From contig CAZWPO010000057.1 of NCBI GenBank assembly GCA_964635975.1, forward strand, positions 1 through 6,417: a stretch of DNA of 6,417 bases. The letters run 5' to 3'. Origin of the DNA: UBA5314 sp964635975. Lineage in GTDB: Bacteria; Bacillota; Syntrophomonadia; Syntrophomonadales; Syntrophomonadaceae. This document shows, piece by piece, positions 1 to 6,417 of the stretch. The notes below the pieces were generated by a model. The model did not search any database. It was not told the DNA's origin and was given only the letters and a program-made list of their open reading frames with translations. A program made the translations under genes and the position numbers. How positions within the stretch are numbered: position 1 is the stretch's first letter; the number at the start of each line of letters is the position of its first letter.

Positions 1-971
1 TCAATTACATCCACTATATCCCGGGTTTCATCCATCACAAAGAATGCTCCGGATCCCAGAGTCGCACCTATAGCCGCCATTGAATCAAAATCCAGCTGGG
101 TGTCTAAAAGGGCTTCCGGAATAAATCCGCCTGATGTTCCCCCGATCTGCACCGCTTTGAATTTCTTGCCACCGGCTACGCCGCCGCCAAAATCGTTTAA
201 GACCTGGCGGATGGTGGTATTGGTGGGAACTTCAACAAAAGTTCTATTCACAATATCACCGGTCATGGTGAGTACCTTGGTGCCAGGATAGCTGGCTGCG
301 CCGATACCTTTATACCAGTCGGGACCTTTTTCCAGGATCACCGGGATGTTGGCGAAGGTCTCGACATTATTGACGATCGTGGGTTTTCCCCACAAACCTA
401 TTACCGGCGGGAATGGCGGTTTGAAGCGGGGCTCACCCCGATGCCCTTCGATAGACTCGATTAATGCGCTTTCTTCGCCGCATACATAGGCGCCGGCTCC
501 CATGCGAACTTCGATGTCGAAGTCTCCCAGGATGCCTTTTTCCTTGGCCTGTGCTATCGCTTTATTCAAGATTTCCACTACATAAGGATACTCGCCGCGG
601 CAGTAGATATAGCCCTTGTTGGACCCTATCGCATAACCGCATATGGCCATTCCTTCCAAAACACTCTGGGGATCGTTTTCCATTATGATGCGATCCTTGT
701 AGGTGCCGGGTTCGCCCTCATCGGCGTTGCAAACCACATACTTCTGGTCCGCCTGCACACCATAAGAGAAACTCCACTTCATTCCGCAGTTAAAACCTGC
801 TCCCCCGCGTCCGCGAAGTCCTGATTGTTTAACCAGATCGATCAGGTCGGTTTGGCTCATAGCTCTGGCTTTTTCTAAAGACTGGTAGCCTCCGGCCTGG
901 ATGTACTCGTCAATTTTTAACGGGTCGATCTTGCCGTAATTGCGCAGTACTATGCGCAGTTCCTCGGCCAT
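1..971 (-). CDS. nuoF: NuoF-like NAD(P)H/FMN-binding subunit of formate dehydrogenase (3' end cut by window)
   Basis: This is the diaphorase subunit expected to carry FMN and exchange electrons with NAD(P)+. The frame is open from ATG at 971 to the window edge and gives 323 residues, so the C-terminus is missing. Motifs seen: GLRGRGGAGF at 51-60 with KW at 65-66 (FMN/nucleotide glycine-rich loop), NADEGEPGTYKDR at 82-94, GAGAYVCGEESALIESIEG at 158-176, KPPFP at 184-188 and NNVET at 201-205, all hallmarks of the NuoF/HoxF 51-kDa family. The start is supported by an AGGGAGGGG ribosome site six bases upstream, 17 bases after the nuoE stop. The protein begins almost directly with the flavin domain, so the thioredoxin-like N-terminal domain of HydB/HndC-type relatives is absent. 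The C-terminal [4Fe-4S] cysteine motif would lie beyond base 1 and was not seen. Oddity: the family's usual GFPTGLKW reads GFNCGMKW here. The family call is secure; NAD+ versus NADP+ preference is unknown. Confidence 0.95.
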   Translation of the reverse strand, partial: MAEELRIVLRNYGKIDPLKIDEYIQAGGYQSLEKARAMSQTDLIDLVKQSGLRGRGGAGFNCGMKWSFSYGVQADQKYVVCNADEGEPGTYKDRIIMENDPQSVLEGMAICGYAIGSNKGYIYCRGEYPYVVEILNKAIAQAKEKGILGDFDIEVRMGAGAYVCGEESALIESIEGHRGEPRFKPPFPPVIGLWGKPTIVNNVETFANIPVILEKGPDWYKGIGAASYPGTKVLTMTGDIVNRTFVEVPTNTTIRQVLNDFGGGVAGGKKFKAVQIGGTSGGFIPEALLDTQLDFDSMAAIGATLGSGAFFVMDETRDIVDVI

Positions 972-977
972 TGATTT

Positions 978-986
978 CCCCTCCCT
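978..986 (-). promoter_or_regulatory. Ribosome binding site of the nuoF-like gene
   Basis: Read on the minus strand this is AGGGAGGGG, six bases before the ATG at 971 and just after the nuoE TAG stop (991-989). It fixes the nuoF start and indicates translation from the same polycistronic message as nuoE. Confidence 0.8.
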
Positions 987-988
987 TC

Positions 989-1435
989 CTATTTGTACTT
1001 AGCGATTATGGCCGGGACTTTTTCCGCGGTCACATCACCATAGGGAATACTGTTTACTGTGATTACCGGCGTTGCCTGGCACTGCCCGACACACTCGGTA
1101 AATTCCAGGGTGAATTTGCCATCGGCCGTGGTTTCACCCATCTTGATGCCTAATTCCTTTTCCAGAGCAGCCACAACCTTATCAGCGCCGGCGATATGGC
1201 AGGGAGCGCTCTCGCATATACGAATCACGTTCTTGCCTCGTTTTCCAACCTTAAAATAGGAATAGAAAGTGGCCACACCATAGGCTTTAGCTTTGGGAAT
1301 ATCAAACACCTCGGCGGCGGCTGTCACTGCTTCTTCTGGAATATAGCTGTATTCCCGTTGCAGTGCATGATACGCTTCGATAATACCTCCTGGAACATCT
1401 TTGTAGGCGCCAATAATTTCCCTGTAGTCTGCCAT
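989..1435 (-). CDS. nuoE: NuoE-like [2Fe-2S] thioredoxin-fold subunit of formate dehydrogenase
   Basis: A 148-residue protein of the NuoE / 24-kDa family, the usual partner of NuoF, carrying one [2Fe-2S] cluster in a thioredoxin-like domain. An N-terminal helical part (about 1-65, including GVATFYSYF at 53-61) precedes the cluster domain. The four ligands are visible as C74-x4-C79 (CESAPC) and C115-x3-C119 (CVGQC), the standard spacing, followed by a conserved-looking TPVITVN segment. Family role: passing electrons between the flavin subunit and the rest of the complex in the cytoplasm. ATG at 1435 is chosen because GGAGGTG lies eight bases upstream. An in-frame ATG at 1468 would add 11 residues, but it has no ribosome site and would place the good one inside the coding region. 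Its position between moeA and nuoF supports a role in the FdhA complex. Length is normal for compact NuoE proteins. Confidence 0.95.
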   Translation of the reverse strand: MADYREIIGAYKDVPGGIIEAYHALQREYSYIPEEAVTAAAEVFDIPKAKAYGVATFYSYFKVGKRGKNVIRICESAPCHIAGADKVVAALEKELGIKMGETTADGKFTLEFTECVGQCQATPVITVNSIPYGDVTAEKVPAIIAKYK

Positions 1436-1443
1436 TCTTATTT

Positions 1444-1450
1444 CACCTCC
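1444..1450 (-). promoter_or_regulatory. Ribosome binding site deciding the nuoE start
   Basis: The minus strand reads GGAGGTG here, with an eight-base spacer to ATG at 1435. It directly abuts the 3' arm of a small hairpin at 1451-1467. It argues against the longer start at 1468, whose upstream region is A-rich without a purine-rich SD. Confidence 0.85.
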
Positions 1451-1467
1451 TGGCTCCCCAAGAGCCA
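1451..1467 (-). other. Small intercistronic hairpin next to the nuoE ribosome site
   Basis: On the minus strand TGGCTC (1467-1462) and GAGCCA (1456-1451) form a perfect six-pair stem around the five-base loop TTGGG. It lies in the 55-base moeA-nuoE gap, the longest gap in the cluster. The stem ends immediately before the GGAGGTG ribosome site. On the coding strand no T-run follows, so it does not look like an intrinsic terminator. A role in mRNA processing, stability or translation of nuoE is only a possibility; a six-pair palindrome can also occur by chance. Confidence 0.4.
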
Positions 1468-1490
1468 TGTGATTTTTTATTTACTTGCTT

Positions 1491-2693
1491 TTAGTCCAAA
1501 AGCAGTATTGATACCTGCTCCCCGGCTTCGATCTGACTGGTTCCCGCCGGCACATCGATCAAGGCATTGCAGTTCAAAAGCGAACGGATCATGCTCGGCT
1601 TTTGACCTGGCAGCACTTCTACTTCCCACCCTTTTGACGTGCATCTGGCGTTTCCTCTCACAAATCTCCGGGATCCGGACTTCTTATCAAATCCATTGAT
1701 ACAAATAGCTTCAGTATAGTTCCCAGACGGTTTCAGACCCTGCCAGGCTCTTATCGCTGGCGCTGCGTAAAGGTGATACCCTACTGCACAGGCCCCAGGA
1801 TTTCCAGAAAGTGAGATGATAAGCTTCTCACCTAATCGGAATACCCCTACATGGCTGCCCGGCATCATTTTAACTCCCCAGAATAAGGGCTCAGCCCCCA
1901 GTTCTTCCAGCTGCTGCAAAATAGAATTTTCTCCCAGTGTGAAGGTCCCCCCAGTAATTATCAGGAGATCGGCTCCCGCAAGCAGCTCAGATGTTTTGGC
2001 TGCTGTATCGGACTTCTCCCGGCCTGCAAAAACTTCGCAGGCTACTGGTAGTCCGCCATCCTTATTTATCAAGGCCATAAGCAAAGGGCCGTTGGCATCC
2101 CTTGCCTGACCGGGCTGCGGTTCCTGCTGGTAGGGAACGATGTTGCTCCCCAATCCTAAAACAGCTGCTCTTGGTTCCTGGTGTACTGGAATCCGGGTTA
2201 TGCCATAGGCGGCTAGAAGAGCAATACTTCCCGCGTCTATTCTTAAACTGCGGTCGACCAGCTTCTCGCCTGCCGCAAAATCCTCACCCGCCTGTTTGAT
2301 GTTGTTACCGGATTTAATTACTTCCAGGGCGGTAAGTCTATCCTCATCTACCCTGGTCTTTTCATTTGGTATAACGGCTGCAGTCCCTTCCGGAAGAATC
2401 CCGCCGGTCAATACTCCATAAGCCTCACCTGGCTGAAGAGATTCCCGGTAAAATTCCTCTAAACCGGAATAGCCTTTAATTGTAAACTCAGCGTACAGCT
2501 CTTTGCTTCCATTTCCCACTGCAAAGCCGTCTACTGCAGATTGCGCTCTGGGCGGTAGGTTATCAGGCGCGTACAAGTCCTCGGCCAAAATTCTGCCCGG
2601 GGCTTCCTGAAGTTCCACATGCTCAGCAGGCAGTGAATCGAGGTTTTCAACTATCAATTGTTGTGCTAGTTCTACCGAAACGTCCTGCCGCAA
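1491..2693 (-). CDS. moeA: Molybdopterin molybdenumtransferase MoeA, divergent
   Basis: A 400-residue protein, close to the usual MoeA length of about 400-410. MoeA inserts molybdate (or tungstate) into adenylylated molybdopterin in the last common step of cofactor synthesis. Visible signs: SAVDGFA at 52-58 (canonical SAMDGYA, keeping the Asp), VLTGGILPEG at 94-103, a MoCF_biosynth-type domain from about 174 to 310 with ADLLIITGG at 241-249 and SGNPGA at 296-301, and a C-terminal beta domain ending in NALIDVPAGT and EAGEQVSILLLD. Oddities: the canonical S-T-G-D-E motif is GLGSN at 180-184, so the catalytic-type Glu (E188 of the E. coli protein, from memory) appears to be Asn184. The canonical KPGK stretch is MPGS at 277-280, losing both lysines. 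The start is TTG at 2693, backed by GGGGAGGA eight bases upstream; there is no nearby in-frame ATG. It follows the 343-residue paralogue by 18 bases. Family membership is sure; full catalytic competence is not. Confidence 0.92.
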   Translation of the reverse strand: MRQDVSVELAQQLIVENLDSLPAEHVELQEAPGRILAEDLYAPDNLPPRAQSAVDGFAVGNGSKELYAEFTIKGYSGLEEFYRESLQPGEAYGVLTGGILPEGTAAVIPNEKTRVDEDRLTALEVIKSGNNIKQAGEDFAAGEKLVDRSLRIDAGSIALLAAYGITRIPVHQEPRAAVLGLGSNIVPYQQEPQPGQARDANGPLLMALINKDGGLPVACEVFAGREKSDTAAKTSELLAGADLLIITGGTFTLGENSILQQLEELGAEPLFWGVKMMPGSHVGVFRLGEKLIISLSGNPGACAVGYHLYAAPAIRAWQGLKPSGNYTEAICINGFDKKSGSRRFVRGNARCTSKGWEVEVLPGQKPSMIRSLLNCNALIDVPAGTSQIEAGEQVSILLLD

Positions 2694-2701
2694 CGATGCA
2701 G

Positions 2702-2709
2702 TCCTCCCC
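2702..2709 (-). promoter_or_regulatory. Ribosome binding site supporting the TTG start of moeA
   Basis: The minus strand reads GGGGAGGA with an eight-base spacer to TTG at 2693-2691. It lies in the 18-base gap just after the TAA stop (2714-2712) of the upstream gene. No in-frame ATG or GTG occurs nearby, so this site decides the non-ATG start. Confidence 0.8.
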
Positions 2710-2711
2710 TC

Positions 2712-3743
2712 TTAAACTGGATCCCCTTTGCCAAAGGCGCAATAAGGGAAATTACAGAGCTGACATTCTTCACATAAACCGCCGTGCCCAAGTGCCACAA
2801 TATCTGCCCGGTGGATATGATCTCCGGCAAAGATACGCGGCAAAAGCAGATCCAGGGTGGTCACACGGCTGAAAACCGCACCACCAGGCACGCCTATGAT
2901 AGGCACATGCCCCTGGTAAGCGAGCATAAACTGGGATCCAGGCAGGACCGGAGCTCCGTGGAAAACAACCTGGGCTCCGCTGTTTCTGATCCCTGAGGGA
3001 GTCGCATCATCAGCGTCAACCGACATCCCCCCGGTAACCATCACCAGTCCAGCTCCCTCGGCAACACAATTTTGAATCTCCCGGGCGATAAGGAAGGGGT
3101 CGTCGGGAACAATGGTCTGCCCCATCCATCTGCCTCCAAAGGGATTGATCTTTTTGCGCATGGTTTTGCCGAATCCATCTTTTATTCGGCCGCTGTTAAT
3201 CTCGCTTCCGGTGGTTACCACCGCCACCCACAACGGTTTAAATGGTTCTATGGTGACAAGTGCTTGCGGTTGTGCGCAAAGCCGCTCCGCTTCTTCTAGG
3301 ATGCTGCGTTCTATCGCTAATGGAACGACCCTGGTCCCCGCTACAATCTGATCTTTAACAACTACTCGATTGTTGTGCAGTGTTGAAAAGACGATGTTTT
3401 CCAGGTTGTTTATCCAGGTCAGCTGCTCTGTTCGCACCTTTAGCAGGCCGTCGCTTTTCGCTTTAAGATTGACCCTGCCCTGGTTGGGCCTGGTGCAGTA
3501 GATGCCGCTGCCGGCCGCTGCCTGCGCCATACGTATCGCTGCCTCATCTTCATGGACCAGCGCATCGTCGGGTTCCCAGACAAAGATGTGCTCCTTGCCC
3601 ATATCTTTTAAACGGGGTATATCCTCTGGTGCAATGATATGCCCTCTCTCAAAGGCCCGGTATTTTTCAAGGCCTGGTACGATTTTGGTAATGTCATGGC
3701 CCAGGGTTAGACCCACGGCTTCTTCTACAGGTACTTTGCGCAT
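2712..3743 (-). CDS. MoeA-like molybdopterin-binding protein with C-terminal Cys-rich motif
   Basis: A 343-residue protein related to MoeA but with a different N-terminal half. Residues 1-55 (VEEAVGLTLGHDITKI and, after it, FERGHIIAPEDIPRLKDMGKEHI in two stretches) resemble the opening region of MoeA-like molybdopterin-binding proteins. The SAMDGYA substrate motif of true MoeA is not seen. Residues about 171-310 form a MoCF_biosynth-type domain: VVTTGSEINSG at 175-185, MVTGGMSVDADDATPSG at 235-251, and GVPGGAVF at 284-291. The tail has C324-x2-C327-x2-C330-x4-C335, followed by FGKG, a likely metal or Fe-S site whose ligand is unknown. The start ATG is preceded by AGGAGG with a six-base spacer, and the fdhA stop overlaps that site, so the two genes are probably translationally coupled. 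Placement between fdhA and moeA suggests a role in cofactor maturation or metal insertion for this formate dehydrogenase. It could instead be a cofactor carrier or chaperone; the exact function is not known to me. Confidence 0.88.
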   Translation of the reverse strand: MRKVPVEEAVGLTLGHDITKIVPGLEKYRAFERGHIIAPEDIPRLKDMGKEHIFVWEPDDALVHEDEAAIRMAQAAAGSGIYCTRPNQGRVNLKAKSDGLLKVRTEQLTWINNLENIVFSTLHNNRVVVKDQIVAGTRVVPLAIERSILEEAERLCAQPQALVTIEPFKPLWVAVVTTGSEINSGRIKDGFGKTMRKKINPFGGRWMGQTIVPDDPFLIAREIQNCVAEGAGLVMVTGGMSVDADDATPSGIRNSGAQVVFHGAPVLPGSQFMLAYQGHVPIIGVPGGAVFSRVTTLDLLLPRIFAGDHIHRADIVALGHGGLCEECQLCNFPYCAFGKGDPV

Positions 3744-3749
3744 GGCTGG

Positions 3750-3755
3750 CCTCCT
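3750..3755 (-). promoter_or_regulatory. Ribosome binding site overlapping the fdhA stop codon
   Basis: The minus strand reads AGGAGG, six bases before ATG at 3743. The AG of the fdhA TAG stop (3756-3754) forms its first two bases, which suggests that ribosomes finishing fdhA help to start the next gene. Confidence 0.8.
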
Positions 3756-6417
3756 ATATCTTCTCGAGCTTTACCGCTGCCACCTTGTACTCACCGGTTC
3801 CGGTGATCGGATCCAGATGATGACTGGTAAGGGCATTGGTCGGGGTAGCAGTGTAATGGAAGGACATCCAGATTACACCCGGTAATACTCTATCGGTTAC
3901 CTTGATGTTGGTTATCGCTTCTCCGCGGCGGGAGCTTACTTTAACCTGATCACCGGTCTTAACCCCTAATTTCTCAGCATCTAACGGATTCAGTTCCGAC
4001 ATTTCCTTATCCCAGATGCTATAGATACCTTTTGAATAAGGAGTAGTAACGTTATAATGCTGCAGTATTCTGCCGGTGGACAGCAGGAACGGATAGTCCG
4101 CATCGGGCATTTCACCTGGCGGTATATGCTCCGAAGGCTGGAACAGCCCAAGACCGCGGGTAAATTTGCCTACATGCAGTACCGGGGTTCCCGGATGATC
4201 CATGGTCGGGCAGGGCCACTGTATGCTGTTCTGCTGGTCTATCCTCTGATAGTTGATTCCCGCCATTGAAGGTGACAGGGACGCCATCTCATCCCATATC
4301 TCTTTCGGGCTGGCGTAATTCACGGGATAGCCCATAGCCTCAAACATCTGGCAAATGGTCTGCCAGTTGGCCTTGCCGGGGATCGGTTCGATAGCCTTGC
4401 GAACCCTTTGGACGCGCCGCTCGGTATTGGTGAAGGTACCGTCGCACTCGGCGAAGCTTGCCGCCGGTAAGATTACATCCGCATAGGCAGCAGTTTCTGT
4501 GAGGAACAGTTCCTGTACCACCAGGAATTCCAAATGCTCAAGCGCTTTCCGGATATGATTGGCGTCCGGATCAGTCAAGACCGGATTTTCACCCAGAATG
4601 TACATGGCTTTCACTTTGCCTTCGTGCGCCGCGCCAAACATTTCCGGTATCTTCAAGCCGACTTTGGGGGATAAGCTTGCTCCCCAGGCTTGTTCATGTT
4701 TCTCCCGAACAGCATCTACGCCTACAGCCTGGTAGCCTGAATATACGTTGGGCAGAGCACCCATATCGCAGGCTCCCTGAACGTTATTCTGACCGCGCTG
4801 CGGGCAGACTCCGGTTCCCGGGCGGCCCAGGTGTCCGGTCAGCATCGCCAGGTTGGCGCAGCTCATAACATTGCGGGTTCCGCAGATATGCTCGGTAATA
4901 CCCAGTGTGTAGAATATCATGGCTTTATCTGTGCTAGCATAGAGGCGGGCCACGGCGTACAGGTCATCTACCGATATTCCTGTAAGCTCGGAAACCCGTT
5001 CCGGTGTGTAGGACTCCACGATGGCTTTAAGTTCTTCGTAGTTCTCGGTGCGTTCTTCAATGAACTTCTTGTCCTCAAGTCCTTCTTTGATAATTATATG
5101 CATTAGTCCATTGAGCAGAGGTATATCTGTACCCGGTTTCACACGCAGCCAGTAGTCGGCTTCGTCTACCAGGTCGATATGACGGGGATCGCACACTACC
5201 AGTTTAGCTCCCTTGCGGGCTGCCTGTCTCATCTTGTAGCCGATGACCGGATGAGCTTCGGTTGGATTTGTGCCAATCAGGAACATGAGCTCGACTTCAT
5301 TGGTAATGTCGCTTATCGGGTTTGTCATAGCGCCGCTTCCAAAAGTTGTGGCCAGACCGGCCACGGTTGGAGCGTGTCAGGTACGGGCGCAATGATCTAC
5401 GTTGTTGGTGCCCATTACAGCTCGGGAAAACTTTTGAACCAGGAAGTTCTCCTCGTTGGTGCAGCGGGCTGAACTAAGGGCTGCAAAAGAATCGGCACCA
5501 TATCTTTCCTTAATATCTTTGAATTTTGTAGCAATTAAGCTGAAAGCCTCATCCCAGGTCGCTGACTCAAATTTCCCATCCTTTTTGATCAAAGGGGTAG
5601 TCAGCCGGTTTTCATTGTAGATGAAGTCCCAACCAAAACGTCCTTTAACGCAAAGGCTGCGTTGATTAACGGGTGCGTCAGGGTTTGACAGTACGCCCAT
5701 TACCTTCCCGTCTTTGACCGCCAGATCAAAATTGCATCCGGTCCCGCAGAACGGGCATGTTGTCCTGACCCTTTCGTATTCCCAGCGGCGGCCCTGTCCG
5801 GCCATGGTCTTTTCTGTCAATGCCCCGGTTGGGCATACGGCTACACACTGTCCGCAGAATACACAATCGGAATCGATGTAGTCAACATCTCCGGCGGTGG
5901 TTGCCTTGCGGTTAAAGCCACGATTCAGGTATGACAGGTTATCCGCACCAGTCAGCTCTTCACAAGCCCTGACGCAGGCTCCGCACAGAATACACTTGTT
6001 AAGATCGCGGTTTATGAATGGATTGCTGTCGTCTATGGCATAACCATGTTTTTCGCCGACAAAGGGACTCTCTTTAACTCCGTACTTGTAGCAGTAATCC
6101 TGCAGCTTGCAGGCGCCTGCTTTTTCACATGTCAAGCAATCCATCGGATGATTGGCTACCAATAACTCAAGGATCGTCTTGCGCGCTTCCACTACTTCTG
6201 GTGATTCGGTCTCTACCTCCATTCCCTGGAAGACTGGAGTTACGCATGATGCCGGCAGCAGGCGGTTGCCTTTTACCTCAACCACGCACAAGCGGCATGC
6301 ACCCAGAGGACTCAATTCCTTGTCGTAGCACAACCTTGGTATCTCGATACCAGCAAGCTCAGCGGCTTGTAGAATGGTGCTCCCTGCCGGAGCCTCTACC
6401 TCCTTTCCATTAATGAT
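3754..6417 (-). CDS. fdhA: Selenocysteine formate dehydrogenase catalytic subunit (5' end cut; UGA at 5379-5377 read as Sec)
   Basis: This is the catalytic subunit of a cytoplasmic NAD(P)-linked formate dehydrogenase interconverting formate and CO2. 887 residues lie in the window (numbering from base 6417); only a few N-terminal residues seem to be missing, because the text opens inside the ferredoxin fold (IINGKEVEAPAG). Domains: [2Fe-2S] with C30, C41, C44, C58; His-Cys [4Fe-4S] with H90, C94, C97, C103; two [4Fe-4S] ferredoxin motifs C142/145/148/152 and C185/188/191/195; proximal [4Fe-4S] of the molybdopterin oxidoreductase with C221, C224, C228, C256 and the electron-relay-type K258; and a C-terminal dinucleotide-binding domain from about 775 to 885 (YPFLLSTGR at its start). 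An in-frame TGA falls at residue 347 in VDHCART-U-HAPTVAGLA, exactly where E. coli FdhF has Sec140-His141. R541 in PQRGQNNVQG is 194 residues further on, matching Sec140 to Arg333 of the E. coli enzyme. The real stop is TAG at 3756-3754. No twin-arginine signal is visible. Mo or W cannot be told apart from sequence. Confidence 0.96.
5348..5379 (-). promoter_or_regulatory. Sec UGA codon with bacterial SECIS hairpin in fdhA
   Basis: The UGA is at 5379-5377. Twelve bases later the minus strand has GTGGCC (5364-5359), loop GGTCT (5358-5354) and GGCCAC (5353-5348), a perfect six-pair stem. The GGUCU loop is the same as the one I recall for the E. coli fdhF SECIS element, which binds SelB. There are 18 bases between the UGA and the first loop G, inside the usual bacterial range. 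Unlike the E. coli element, I see no bulged U in the 5' arm. The hairpin is also coding sequence (TVAGLAT). Confidence 0.88.

Noticed and set aside
1436..1468. Longer NuoE start at ATG 1468
   Set aside because: It lacks a Shine-Dalgarno sequence and would put the strong GGAGGTG site and a hairpin inside the coding region; ATG 1435 has ideal spacing.
1451..1485. Intrinsic terminator on the plus strand (stem 1451-1467, then a T-rich stretch from about 1472)
   Set aside because: No plus-strand gene leads into it, the T-run begins several bases after the stem, and the stem is only six pairs. On the coding (minus) strand no T-run follows.
1469..1490. Internal promoter in the A/T-rich moeA-nuoE gap
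   Set aside because: The A-rich sequence has no convincing paired -35 and -10 boxes; A/T richness alone is not enough.
1491..2693. moeA as a decayed pseudogene because of lost conserved residues
   Set aside because: The frame is intact at normal length with all domains and a good ribosome site; substitutions are clustered at active-site motifs, which fits divergence better than random decay.
100..3885. Plus-strand open frames of 60-170 codons, such as 1196-1699 and 3502-3885
   Set aside because: They lie antisense to well-supported genes, show no recognisable domains or suitable ribosome sites, and are expected as shadows of GC-moderate coding DNA.
3754..5364. A separate gene starting at GTG 5364 after the TGA, with the upstream part as an independent ferredoxin-like protein
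   Set aside because: Frame and homology run unbroken through the TGA, the Sec-site context and hairpin are present, and no ribosome site precedes 5364. One recoded gene explains everything.

Overview
The window is a single, tightly packed minus-strand gene cluster for a cytoplasmic, NAD(P)-linked, selenocysteine-containing formate dehydrogenase and the enzymes that finish its molybdenum or tungsten cofactor. All five genes point the same way (right to left on the given strand). Four of them are separated by gaps of 10 to 18 bases with clear Shine-Dalgarno sequences; the fifth follows a 55-base gap. I see no promoter, terminator, RNA gene, mobile element, CRISPR array or plus-strand gene. Both ends of the window cut through genes.

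Layout in order of transcription: (1) fdhA, 6417 to 3754, the catalytic subunit, missing only its extreme N-terminus. It has an in-frame UGA at 5379-5377 that should be read as selenocysteine, with a SECIS-type hairpin just downstream. (2) A 343-residue MoeA-like molybdopterin-binding protein with a C-terminal four-cysteine motif, 3743 to 2712. (3) A divergent moeA, 2693 to 1491, starting with TTG. (4) A nuoE-like [2Fe-2S] subunit, 1435 to 989. (5) A nuoF-like FMN/NAD(P)H-binding subunit, 971 to beyond base 1, cut before its C-terminal iron-sulfur region.

How they work together (family knowledge plus inference): FdhA oxidises formate at a bis-pyranopterin Mo or W centre bearing Sec. Electrons pass through its chain of four [4Fe-4S] clusters and an N-terminal [2Fe-2S] cluster to the NuoE/NuoF-like pair, where FMN reduces NAD(P)+; the complex may also run backwards as a CO2 reductase. 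Ferredoxin-dependent electron bifurcation is possible for such trimeric enzymes but cannot be read from this sequence. The two MoeA-like proteins lie between the catalytic and diaphorase genes and probably serve metal insertion for this enzyme.

Organism: the gene content, strong GGAGG-type ribosome sites, TTG start, mid-range base composition and Sec-type FdhA with NuoE/NuoF partners suggest an anaerobic Clostridia-type Firmicute, perhaps a syntroph or acetogen of the Syntrophomonas, Pelotomaculum or Moorella kind. That placement is inference from similarity remembered, not a search.

The system is a recognisable one, not a wholly new one. The points that deserve attention are the UGA recoding, the divergence of the two MoeA paralogues at normally conserved residues, and the Cys-rich tail of the 343-residue protein.
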